A stretch of 59,348 nucleotides of DNA. Origin: a virus. The notes beneath the pieces are model-generated. The model was not told the origin of the DNA and did no database searches. It saw only the letters and a program-made list of their open reading frames with translations. Location of the stretch: positions 1-59,348 of the IMG/VR virus record IMGVR_UViG_3300028388_002907. One strand, 5' to 3'. The position numbers and the translations under genes are program-made. How positions within the stretch are numbered: position 1 is the first letter of the stretch; each line of letters opens with the position of its first letter. Shown piece after piece: positions 37,815 through 45,680 of the stretch.

Positions 37815-39386
37815 TTAGAATTGACCGACAACTTCTTCAAATTCCACTCCGGTCCTAACCGCCACGAAGTTAAGCTGGATAAAGTTAATGGAACGTGCAG
37901 GTTTAACATATATATCCCCCACAAATTCGTTTCTGTCGATCACCTCGGGGGTGTTATTTGTTGCGTCCGATACCACCCTAAAGTCGTAGATACCTCGACG
38001 GCCCTGAACATCTCTCAGATATGGCTCGACAAGATTCACAAATTGCGCTCGGGTAAACTCATCGTTAAATTCAAAAAGCATCTGCTTTGCGGCTTTGGAA
38101 ATTGCTTTTTCCAGTACGATAAAGAGGCGACGAACATTGATTCGGTCAAATGCGCTCGCATTCTTCTGCAACGTCTTGTCACCGAATAGCAATGTGCCTT
38201 GGCCTTTTTCAGTGATTACCGGGTTTACGCCGTTTTTGTATAGAAGGTCTCTATCAGCACGGCTTGATGGGTTGTATGCGAGACGAATAACATTTTTGAT
38301 GAACCCACGGTTGTATCCAGCCGGAGAAAACCAAGGGTCTCGGGTGTCATCTGTTCGCACGCACAATCCAGCAATGTCGCCGTTTAACGGGGTGTAAACG
38401 TACCTGTCATTGTACTTGTCGTACCGATACTTGTAACCAGTGTCCATCACGCCATATGACGATGATCCTAGACCATTTCTAAAGTCCACAATCTCGGTCG
38501 CAGAGTCCAGACCATCACCGACAACATCGCTCATATGTGGAGAGATAAAGGCAACACAGTCACGTCTCACATCACACACATTGTCCAAAATGTATTTTCC
38601 CAATTCCCAATCGTTAGCCGCCCCGATAGCCTTCCCCTGTAGCACAAGAGATATATCAATATTGTCTGCATCTGCCAACATATCATATCCTGTAGTCAAA
38701 GAGGAATAAATGGCTGTGTTTGATTCTTCACTTCCGTCAGTTCCATTTTCAAGGACATAAACACCACTATTGAAAGCGGTTGTGTTGACTGGCATATTGA
38801 CGTATTTGGAGCGGTCATTAATCACGTCCAAGAAATAGTTGTTTGTACCATCGTCGTTTTTATCGCCGGGGGTGATTGAGACATTATCGAACCTTTCGAT
38901 AATGGTATTTGCTCCACCACTACGGGAAAACCTTCCTACCGTATCTACAATGGCGATATGTAGGTCAGGTGCCGTTGGTGCGGCATCAAAAATGGAATGA
39001 ACAGTGTTCGCGGTATCAAATGCAGCATTGTCGATTACATGAACCTCTAGATCATTACCTAGAGCGCCCGGATATTTGGCTTCAAAAACTGTGTCTGGTG
39101 TTGTGTTTGATGTTGCGGTGTTACCATCACTGACTCGAACGACATATAGTGCATTACCGTAGGATAGAAAGTCGGCTGCGGTGTAGAATGTTTCTACATT
39201 GTATCCGGTTTTGGGATACCCAAAACGATTCCGCATGTCCACTTCCGATGACACTAGGGTTGGTGTGTTAACCGGACCCCACTGGAAAACACCCGCAATA
39301 CCACCCTCGGTGGTAGATACTGCTGGGATGATGTTTGTCAGGTCAATTTCGCTTACATTTACGCCGGGGCTGATTTGGAATGGCAT
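37815..39386 (-). CDS. 18: Contractile tail sheath protein gp18
   Basis: A 523-residue sheath protein, shorter than T4 gp18 (659 aa) but like marine relatives, which lack some outer domains. Starts M-P-F-Q-I-S-P-G-V-N-V-S-E-I-D and contains G-G-I-A-G-V-F-Q-W-G-P, both typical of the family. Near the C-terminus are R-I-N-V-R-R-L-F-I-V-L-E and A-R-S-I-N-F-I-Q-L-N-F-V-A, which are part of the conserved inner domain. Its contraction drives the tube through the host envelope. An exact TATAAATA lies 48 nt upstream. Confidence 0.95.
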   Translation of the reverse strand: MPFQISPGVNVSEIDLTNIIPAVSTTEGGIAGVFQWGPVNTPTLVSSEVDMRNRFGYPKTGYNVETFYTAADFLSYGNALYVVRVSDGNTATSNTTPDTVFEAKYPGALGNDLEVHVIDNAAFDTANTVHSIFDAAPTAPDLHIAIVDTVGRFSRSGGANTIIERFDNVSITPGDKNDDGTNNYFLDVINDRSKYVNMPVNTTAFNSGVYVLENGTDGSEESNTAIYSSLTTGYDMLADADNIDISLVLQGKAIGAANDWELGKYILDNVCDVRRDCVAFISPHMSDVVGDGLDSATEIVDFRNGLGSSSYGVMDTGYKYRYDKYNDRYVYTPLNGDIAGLCVRTDDTRDPWFSPAGYNRGFIKNVIRLAYNPSSRADRDLLYKNGVNPVITEKGQGTLLFGDKTLQKNASAFDRINVRRLFIVLEKAISKAAKQMLFEFNDEFTRAQFVNLVEPYLRDVQGRRGIYDFRVVSDATNNTPEVIDRNEFVGDIYVKPARSINFIQLNFVAVRTGVEFEEVVGQF

Positions 39387-39433
39387 ATCCTATCTCCTAT
39401 TTTATGGTTTGGTCCTCTACCAATTACTCCCAT

Positions 39434-39441
39434 TATTTATA
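39434..39441 (-). promoter_or_regulatory. Late promoter upstream of gp18 (exact TATAAATA)
   Basis: The minus strand reads TATAAATAATGGG, identical to the T4 late consensus octamer, just after the gp17 stop and 48 nt before the gp18 ATG. It is the best single late promoter in the window. Confidence 0.82.
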
Positions 39442-39447
39442 GAAACC

Positions 39448-41049
39448 CTAATTCCAGCCTATATCGTCGCAAACATCATCAATGTGGAATCCGAAAGGAA
39501 GCATTTGCTCTAGCAATTCATCCTCTGATCTATCTCTCAATTTTGAAAGGGTGTTGTTATCTGTCAGATCGACAAAATAATCTTGGGTCGATAGCCAAGA
39601 AAAAATGACCAATGTCATCACAAGGTCATCGTGATTGCCCATTGCAGCACTGTAGCTGCTTCCCTTTTTCACGAATGTCGTTAATTCCTGAATGGTCTTG
39701 AAGTCATTTATGATTAATTGTTGCTGTTCAATTAGCAATTTCAAATTAGAGCAACCTATAGCCTTTGTTGTTTTTGTTGTTGTCAAGCCCTTTTCAGCGG
39801 TTTTTCCAAAGCCCTGACCAACCCTTTTTCCAGATCGACCTCTGTTTTCGGTGAAAATTAGGTTTTCGTTCTCCAAATCCATGTGTAGAATGTCGGCCAC
39901 CTGACTCCCAAGGTCATTCAATTCTATGAGAAGTTCGGCATTGTTGTATTTTTTAGAGATTATGTCTATCGTCTCGGCGTACTCCACCGGAGTAATGTTA
40001 TTGTCTCTAAAAACAAATACTTGCTTGTATGGCATTTCTGTCACATCAATGACCGAGAACGCAGAATAATCCAGCCCCTTACCTCGACTAACATCAGCCG
40101 TCAACACGTATATATGTTCTTCCTTTGGCTTCTCGTACATGAACATATTCTCGTTTTCGTAGATTGGGTTCTTGTAGGCCAAGTTTTCCAATACTGAGCC
40201 TGAAATGAGGGTGCCATCACTCCCCAGAAATTCGCATTCAAATTCCTGCCTAAACCGCTTTGGACCGATATTACCAAGGGTGATGTTTTTCCAATTCTCG
40301 TCTCGTTTTGGGTGTTCATTCCAATGTACTCGTATTGGTACAAATCCGTTCACGCCTTCTTTGGCTTCTGTGTAGATTTTGTAAAATAACTCGCGGCCAT
40401 TTGGCGTGCTGGTAATGATAATTTTCGTGGTGTCACCCGATGAAATGACCGGGTAGGTGGATTCGAAAAATTCATCTTGCCCATCAACGTGCGCAAACTC
40501 GTCCAAATAGACGATGTTAAAAGAAAACCCTCGCACCGAATCTGACGATGTTGATTCTGCGATAATCCTGCTCCCATTACCACACGTTATGTAGCTTTTT
40601 GCCCATTCATCAACACCGGGCTGAATCCATAGCGGAAGGTGTTCGTACATCATTTTAATCCGGGATAAGATTTCTCTTGCGGTCGCGCCCTTATTAGCCA
40701 GTATCCCGATTTCTTTGTGGCTGTTGAATATCAAGTAATGTAGAAGATATGCTGCGACCACCGTAGTTTTCCCCATTTGGCGAGGAAGCATATTTATCAC
40801 AAACCTGTTTGCATGAATTGTGTCCAAAATCGTTTTCTGAAAAGAGTATGGCTTGAATGGGATGAGACCATCATCCTTTGAAACGATTTTGCAGTAATTC
40901 TCGACAAAATACACAACATCATCCCGACATTTTATGTACTCATCTATCAATTCGGCTGTGAGGTTTATCGAGACACCAGATTTCTTTAGATTTCGGTTCC
41001 CGTTGTATCCGTCCTTTTTTTCAAGCCCGCTAACAATATCTTCAATCAT
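39448..41049 (-). CDS. 17: Large terminase subunit gp17
   Basis: A 533-residue DNA-packaging motor. The ATPase domain carries Walker A L-P-R-Q-M-G-K-T-T and Walker B I-V-Y-L-D-E-F-A. The C-terminal RNase-H-like nuclease has T-A-D-V-S-R-G-K-G-L-D-Y-S-A with its catalytic Asp. It cuts concatemers and pumps DNA through the gp20 portal. ATG 41049, overlapping the gp16 stop (ATGATTGA), is preferred; a TTG at 41079 would extend it by ten residues. T4 gp17 has 610 residues. Confidence 0.95.
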   Translation of the reverse strand: MIEDIVSGLEKKDGYNGNRNLKKSGVSINLTAELIDEYIKCRDDVVYFVENYCKIVSKDDGLIPFKPYSFQKTILDTIHANRFVINMLPRQMGKTTVVAAYLLHYLIFNSHKEIGILANKGATAREILSRIKMMYEHLPLWIQPGVDEWAKSYITCGNGSRIIAESTSSDSVRGFSFNIVYLDEFAHVDGQDEFFESTYPVISSGDTTKIIITSTPNGRELFYKIYTEAKEGVNGFVPIRVHWNEHPKRDENWKNITLGNIGPKRFRQEFECEFLGSDGTLISGSVLENLAYKNPIYENENMFMYEKPKEEHIYVLTADVSRGKGLDYSAFSVIDVTEMPYKQVFVFRDNNITPVEYAETIDIISKKYNNAELLIELNDLGSQVADILHMDLENENLIFTENRGRSGKRVGQGFGKTAEKGLTTTKTTKAIGCSNLKLLIEQQQLIINDFKTIQELTTFVKKGSSYSAAMGNHDDLVMTLVIFSWLSTQDYFVDLTDNNTLSKLRDRSEDELLEQMLPFGFHIDDVCDDIGWN

Positions 41050-41464
41050 CGTTTTCTTTATGCTTTCCCCTATCTTCAAGCATTTTCTGTAAGTCTTCGG
41101 TCGTCGTGATTAGGGTGTTGTTGTTTATCGTGGTGTCTTTTTTGGGTGCGTCCGCATCCTTTAACCTATTTCTCTTATTCACCAATTCTGCCAGAGCCTT
41201 GTTGCTGTCATTCAAGGTTTTTATCAGACTAGCGACCGAATCAAATGTGTCAGCCCGTTCGCTCTGTTTAGCAAGCAGTATCAATTCGTCTAGGGCGTCC
41301 TGACCCTTTTCGATAAGGTCGTAGTAATTGCTCCTAACAAAATCAAAGTCGGCAGTATCCTTGTCATCAACATCTGGTCTTGGGGTAGGCTCTCTTTGTT
41401 CGTCGTATTCGATAGGAACCATGTTAAGGGATTCTGCAATCCTGTCCGTTTTTTTGTCATTCAT
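41042..41464 (-). CDS. 16: Small terminase subunit gp16
   Basis: A 140-residue protein in the conserved gp15-gp16-gp17 order. A central helical pair (D-A-L-D-E-L-I-L-L-A-K-Q-S-E and F-D-S-V-A-S-L-I-K-T-L-N-D-S-N-K-A-L) fits the oligomerising coiled coil of T4 gp16 (164 aa), which regulates the gp17 ATPase and recognises the genome. It overlaps gp15 by 8 nt and gp17 by 8 nt. Confidence 0.87.
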   Translation of the reverse strand: MNDKKTDRIAESLNMVPIEYDEQREPTPRPDVDDKDTADFDFVRSNYYDLIEKGQDALDELILLAKQSERADTFDSVASLIKTLNDSNKALAELVNKRNRLKDADAPKKDTTINNNTLITTTEDLQKMLEDRGKHKENDD

Positions 41465-42260
41465 TTTCGATCCTCACAATATAGTCCCAATCATCCTCAA
41501 AGTTAATGTCAAGATAGTCTATGGTTTCGTTTATGTCTGTGGTCGGTTCACCATTTGCGGTTAGACCGGGCTGCACAGTGATTCTTTCGGCAGGATCATC
41601 GTTCTGATCCATCGTAGTATATACGCGAGCATCGACAAATTTGATTATTTTTCTGTTTGTGGTAGGTCCAAAGAAGTAGACTTTCATTGTGAAATTGAGA
41701 GTCCAGATAAGCGCACGGCGTTCCTCGAAGTTATTTTCGTAGGAGTCTTCTGATGAGACTCCGGTTAGAACAATCGGTATATCCCAAGACTCGTCAATAC
41801 CGTCCAATATTTTTACCGAAGGCGTAAAGTCAGGGGAAAAATACGGCAAGATTTGCTCAAGAATCTTCGACCCGTCTTCGCTGTATTTGGTCATGACGTT
41901 CAATTGCACATCGAGATTGTACGGAGTTGGCACAAAGTTGCTCACGACTTGCGTTCTATCTTCGGGATTCACTTGTGATTTGGCCGTAGCCCGTGTAGAA
42001 AGCCGTCTTTCAGGGTCATATGTCAGTCCGGTAATCTCAAATGACATTCTTGGGAGAGAAATTGCCTGAGAATCAAGATTCGGATCGCCTTCAAGTCGTG
42101 CGAGTATTTTTTGCATTGGGGCGTAACTGATAGGCACCTTCATTTGCTGAATCAGTGCGCCGCCGTTATCTCGCCTTTCAATAACAATGTCGTTGAACAG
42201 TGAGCCAAACACGGCCACATATCTGCGCATCGTCTCATTGTAAAACCGTGCCCCAAACAT
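41457..42260 (-). CDS. 15: Tail completion / sheath stabiliser gp15
   Basis: A 267-residue protein like T4 gp15 (272 aa). It begins M-F-G-A-R-F-Y-N-E-T-M-R-R-Y and has I-E-R-R-D-N-G-G, K-V-P-I-S-Y-A-P-M-Q-K, and P-R-M-S-F-E-I-T-G-L-x-Y-D-P-E-R, all gp15 hallmarks. It forms a hexameric ring that caps the tail and binds the neck. Its ATG overlaps the gp14 stop by 1 nt (TAATG). Confidence 0.93.
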   Translation of the reverse strand: MFGARFYNETMRRYVAVFGSLFNDIVIERRDNGGALIQQMKVPISYAPMQKILARLEGDPNLDSQAISLPRMSFEITGLTYDPERRLSTRATAKSQVNPEDRTQVVSNFVPTPYNLDVQLNVMTKYSEDGSKILEQILPYFSPDFTPSVKILDGIDESWDIPIVLTGVSSEDSYENNFEERRALIWTLNFTMKVYFFGPTTNRKIIKFVDARVYTTMDQNDDPAERITVQPGLTANGEPTTDINETIDYLDINFEDDWDYIVRIENE

Positions 42261-42907
42261 TACCAGTTATCCTCCCCAAACGGATTCTTTTCATCAAAGT
42301 CAATTATGCCGTCTGCTTCTGTCTCAATAGTGAAATTGTCGGAAAGGTCATCAAACGGTTCAATATTATCAATCGCGGTATTTGATGTAGTGTTGTAGGA
42401 ATCCATTTTCGAATCAATCTCGGCGACCCCGGTTTGAAACCTCTCGTTTGAGTATTCAAACAATTCGCAACGCAATTCATATACTGCCAAAGCACCGGCC
42501 TGATAGAACACTGATTCGTGTTCGACGTGCATCACTTCAAAAATTTTGTCGTTCAAGGGAAAGTAGATCAGGTCTCCCTCATTTGGGCGTCCGCCCCCAA
42601 TCTCGGCATTAAACCTAGTGATGGAAACCGCGAAAGTAACAGAATCTCTTATCTCAAGGCCAAACTTTGATAGAAAATCTCCCTGACCTTCAAATCCCTC
42701 TACGTTTTTGACGTACATTTCGATTTGTGTCGCAGAATTGAAAATTGGTAAGTCGTCTTCATTTAACAGATCGTCCTTGGCCCCAAGAGTCCGTGGCATG
42801 TAGTACATATCTATGCCATAGATTTGAATAACCTCAACAACCAAATCATCAATTAGGCTCTGTTCTGTGTTTGCGCTGTAGTTGTTGAAATATGGGTTTG
42901 TTGCCAT
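42260..42907 (-). CDS. 14: Neck protein gp14
   Basis: A 215-residue neck protein (T4 gp14 is 256 aa). M-A-T-N-P-Y-F-N-N-Y at the start and G-I-D-M-Y-Y-M-P-R-T-L are typical of the family. With gp13 it completes the head and links it to the tail. ATG 42907 overlaps the gp13 stop (TAATG); the longer frame adds five residues without support. Confidence 0.92.
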   Translation of the reverse strand: MATNPYFNNYSANTEQSLIDDLVVEVIQIYGIDMYYMPRTLGAKDDLLNEDDLPIFNSATQIEMYVKNVEGFEGQGDFLSKFGLEIRDSVTFAVSITRFNAEIGGGRPNEGDLIYFPLNDKIFEVMHVEHESVFYQAGALAVYELRCELFEYSNERFQTGVAEIDSKMDSYNTTSNTAIDNIEPFDDLSDNFTIETEADGIIDFDEKNPFGEDNW

Positions 42908-43647
42908 TATCCAATCACCCAATCAACCGGAAGTCCGTTGGCCTGCACAAATTCTTCTAGCTTGTCCCTTTCTTCCTTTCCTTCTGAATAGATTTTGTCA
43001 CCATTGAATTGCACACCACCAATCAATTGCACGCCCTCATATTTCGTCAGGTTGTCACCCCATTGAATCTTAATGAGGGCGGTCGCATAATTTTGTAGCC
43101 AGCGGTCCTTCCACACATCTGAGTATGTGTCTGGATCGACTACCCTATGACAGTCCGCAACAATATAGTTTCCGATAGTCAACGAATCCCAATCGGTGTC
43201 AATATAGAGCCGGTTGATGTGTCTGTTGTATCGAATCGGTTGCTGTCCTACCAAAACTTCCTCGATCAGTGCCAGATAGTCCATCGCTATAGTGTAATCA
43301 GATAAGTTGTAGCTGGTAAAATCTCGCATGGCATTTAGAGCAAACTGGTGTCTTGGTGAAAATGTGCCTCCCCCAAAACTGGTTAGTCCACTAAGGTCAA
43401 AAATCTTGGTCACACCTATAACATTTTCAGGAATGGTGATATATCTGTTGTCAATGTCGGCCTGCGTGATCTGGTGCTTTAGATACGTTTTTTCCGTGCC
43501 GCTATAGTGATAATCCCAATACATGCTAAGGGCCTCATCAATTCGATCCTCTATTTGCGCATCGTCTACGTTTATCTGGATGACCGGCTTTCCCAGCTTT
43601 CTGAGGCACCATTCCTTAAACTCTGTTCTCGTGGTAGGCTGTGCCAT
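42907..43647 (-). CDS. 13: Neck protein gp13
   Basis: A 246-residue protein with K-L-G-K-P-V-I-Q-I-N-V-D-D-A-Q-I-E-D-R-I near the start and A-L-I-K-I-Q-W-G-x-N-L-T-K-Y in the C-terminal half, both characteristic of T4 gp13 (309 aa). It forms the neck ring under the portal. Position directly before gp14 is conserved. Confidence 0.92.
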   Translation of the reverse strand: MAQPTTRTEFKEWCLRKLGKPVIQINVDDAQIEDRIDEALSMYWDYHYSGTEKTYLKHQITQADIDNRYITIPENVIGVTKIFDLSGLTSFGGGTFSPRHQFALNAMRDFTSYNLSDYTIAMDYLALIEEVLVGQQPIRYNRHINRLYIDTDWDSLTIGNYIVADCHRVVDPDTYSDVWKDRWLQNYATALIKIQWGDNLTKYEGVQLIGGVQFNGDKIYSEGKEERDKLEEFVQANGLPVDWVIG

Positions 43648-44036
43648 TAGTTACTCCAATACGAATCGTCTGCGTAGTCCTGCGGAATTGGGTCCATTGC
43701 AATTAGAGCGGATTGTGCTGCCAAAATTCTGGCCAAATCATTTAGATAAATGTCCCGCTTGTTGATGATAACAGCACACATCTGTTGGACAGTTAGCCCC
43801 CTCGATTGGGCCAAAGCGTTAACCAACGGGCCACCCCCATTATTGGCTTCTTCGATCTGCTGCATCCAAGTTTCACGTTCTTCATCGCTATAGCCAGAAA
43901 CGGCTTCTCGCATCCTTCGTGCGCCTTCCTCCCTGACTTCTTGTTCTGTCACAATATTGCTTGAAAAAATTGCCTCCATTTCAGCAATTTCTTCGGGGTT
44001 CATCATCACAACTTCCCCATTCACATATTTTTTCAT
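43647..44036 (-). CDS. Small acidic virion-associated protein, possibly fibre assembly type (129 aa)
   Basis: A 129-residue acidic protein beginning M-K-K-Y-V-N-G-E-V-V-M-M-N-P-E-E-I. That start (short beta hairpin, then M-T/N-P-E-E helix) is typical of tail-fibre-assembly or small tail proteins linked to fibre genes. AGAGGG lies 7 nt before ATG 44036, which overlaps the fibre stop (ATGA). A chaperone for the fibre just upstream is possible; not shown. Confidence 0.6.
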   Translation of the reverse strand: MKKYVNGEVVMMNPEEIAEMEAIFSSNIVTEQEVREEGARRMREAVSGYSDEERETWMQQIEEANNGGGPLVNALAQSRGLTVQQMCAVIINKRDIYLNDLARILAAQSALIAMDPIPQDYADDSYWSN

Positions 44037-45529
44037 GCTAGTGCCCTCTTTCCAATTAATTCCCATTCTCCTACAGCGAGCGGATAGACATCAGATCCCA
44101 CAAAAAATCGGATGCCGTTTATCTGATTATTGCCTCTAACAACGTGGATTCCATCAGTAAAATCAATTCTGTTAGTTTCAGTTAAACCAGTGGCTCTTTG
44201 ATAAACACCACTTTGATAAATTAAAGTTTCCCCATTTTGAGGTCGTATATCAAAGTCTGCCGTAATACGTTTCGTATAATTACGTCCCACAATCATTGAA
44301 TTAGTTTCATATTCAACACTTGAATATGCCGACGAACTGGTAAAAATAGATGAATAGGGAGTCGCAATCCAAGTATCACCACCATCATCGGTTAACAAAG
44401 CAAGAAACTTTCTTTGGATAATGTTTGCATCAGAGGCTGTACCAAAGTCTTTTAGTCTTAATGTATATGAATCGAAGCTGGGATCATTATCCCATGTAAT
44501 ATCAACTGTTGTGACAGGAGTTGTGACCTCCCCGCTCGAAATTAAAACTTCTTGTTCTCCAACAACAGACCAATCCGACCAAACGTCCAGCCTGCGAGTA
44601 CGGCGAAGTATTCGGCCAGTGTCCAAACTCATTGCCACCTGAGAAGTGTTTGCCGAGTTATATCTAATGTGCTGTAAAGTATACATATCAGATGATCCGG
44701 GAACCGGGCTATTCGGTGTTCCGCCCCAAAACCAATAAAACCCACTCTCGCTTATCGTGTTTAGATCAATGGCCTGATCTACCTGATCCTTGAACCCTTC
44801 TCCAAAATTCAACAAATCTCTGAAATTGGATGAATCTGATGTATTCAAAAGACTTCGGCCAAATGCCTGCGATGGGTGAAGAACCGGGGAATCTGGCCCA
44901 TCAAACCCCAAAATATCGCCATTTGATGTTGTCAAATCACCCAAAGCAACAATCAAGGGGTCAAGGGGGTCCATATCAAAAACTCCGGTATTGGCATCGT
45001 ATGACAGACCGCCAGTGGCCGAAACCCAACTTCTGATCGTTTCTTGGTGATTCGAAATATCTGAAATTTGTGCTGTGATGTATCCGGGCAACATACTGTC
45101 GTTTATGACGAGGTTGGTTGAATATATACCCCAAGTTGAATCAAAATAGACACCATCCCCATTTGCGTCATTTTGGAAATATAACCTATCACCATCAGCA
45201 CTTGTCCCAATGAACCAAGAATCCAGTCCAGAAATTTGAAAAACCACATAGGGAGAGCCACCTGAATCATTGTCAATCGACACACCATCCTCGACCAAAA
45301 TTCTTGATTCGAATGAAATTTCGGTTGATGCGGGACTGTAGTTTGTTATGGTGTCTGTGTAGAATTTGGCATTCGTAGACAGATCACCCTCAATGACCAA
45401 TTCACCAATATTCGATTGTCCGCTACCGAGGGTTGGGATGGATGATCCCAGAGACACAAGTTGATTAAACTTTGTCCACCATTCCTCGAACGTGTCTGTT
45501 GACACTACAGGATTAATGCTGACCGTCAT
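44033..45529 (-). CDS. Tail/whisker-type fibre protein
   Basis: A 498-residue beta-rich protein. The first 60 residues (F-E-E-W-W-T-K-F-N-Q-L-V-S) form a helix-containing attachment region. Repeated short strands follow, then a receptor-type domain with G-F-Y-W-F-W-G-G-T-P-N-S-P (about 258-270) and R-R-T-R-R-L-D-V-W-S-D-W. The latter resembles pyocin-knob-like fibre tips. In T4 the fibritin gene wac lies just before gp13; this gene has a comparable place, but no long coiled coil, so I do not call it wac. Confidence 0.65.
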   Translation of the reverse strand: MTVSINPVVSTDTFEEWWTKFNQLVSLGSSIPTLGSGQSNIGELVIEGDLSTNAKFYTDTITNYSPASTEISFESRILVEDGVSIDNDSGGSPYVVFQISGLDSWFIGTSADGDRLYFQNDANGDGVYFDSTWGIYSTNLVINDSMLPGYITAQISDISNHQETIRSWVSATGGLSYDANTGVFDMDPLDPLIVALGDLTTSNGDILGFDGPDSPVLHPSQAFGRSLLNTSDSSNFRDLLNFGEGFKDQVDQAIDLNTISESGFYWFWGGTPNSPVPGSSDMYTLQHIRYNSANTSQVAMSLDTGRILRRTRRLDVWSDWSVVGEQEVLISSGEVTTPVTTVDITWDNDPSFDSYTLRLKDFGTASDANIIQRKFLALLTDDGGDTWIATPYSSIFTSSSAYSSVEYETNSMIVGRNYTKRITADFDIRPQNGETLIYQSGVYQRATGLTETNRIDFTDGIHVVRGNNQINGIRFFVGSDVYPLAVGEWELIGKRALA

Positions 45530-45680
45530 TCTCTATCCTCTCTAGTTTTTTCTCCAAAATTGCTATCCTCTTTTCCAATTCTAGGATTTTTTGGTCTCTT
45601 TTTCGCTTTGCCTTGGCCTTGGCCCACGCTTCTTTTTCTGTGCTAACAAGAGCGTTGCCGTGTCTTTCGAATTTTCTCAT
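45513..45680 (-). CDS. Small coiled-coil protein (55 aa)
   Basis: A 55-codon frame from ATG 45680: M-R-K-F-E-R-H-G-N-A-L-V then a basic stretch A-K-A-K-A-K-R-K-R and a leucine-heptad helix I-L-E-L-E-K-R-I-A-I-L-E-K-K-L. The ATG overlaps the stop of the 1748-aa gene (ATGA) and the 3' end overlaps the fibre start by 17 nt. Similar F-E-R-H-G-type small proteins occur in T4-like cyanophages as I recall. Function unknown; perhaps a trimerising cofactor. Confidence 0.62.
   Translation of the reverse strand: MRKFERHGNALVSTEKEAWAKAKAKRKRDQKILELEKRIAILEKKLERIENDGQH

Noticed and set aside
44033-45529. Calling this fibre Wac (fibritin)
   Set aside because: Location is similar but the long segmented coiled coil of fibritin is missing.
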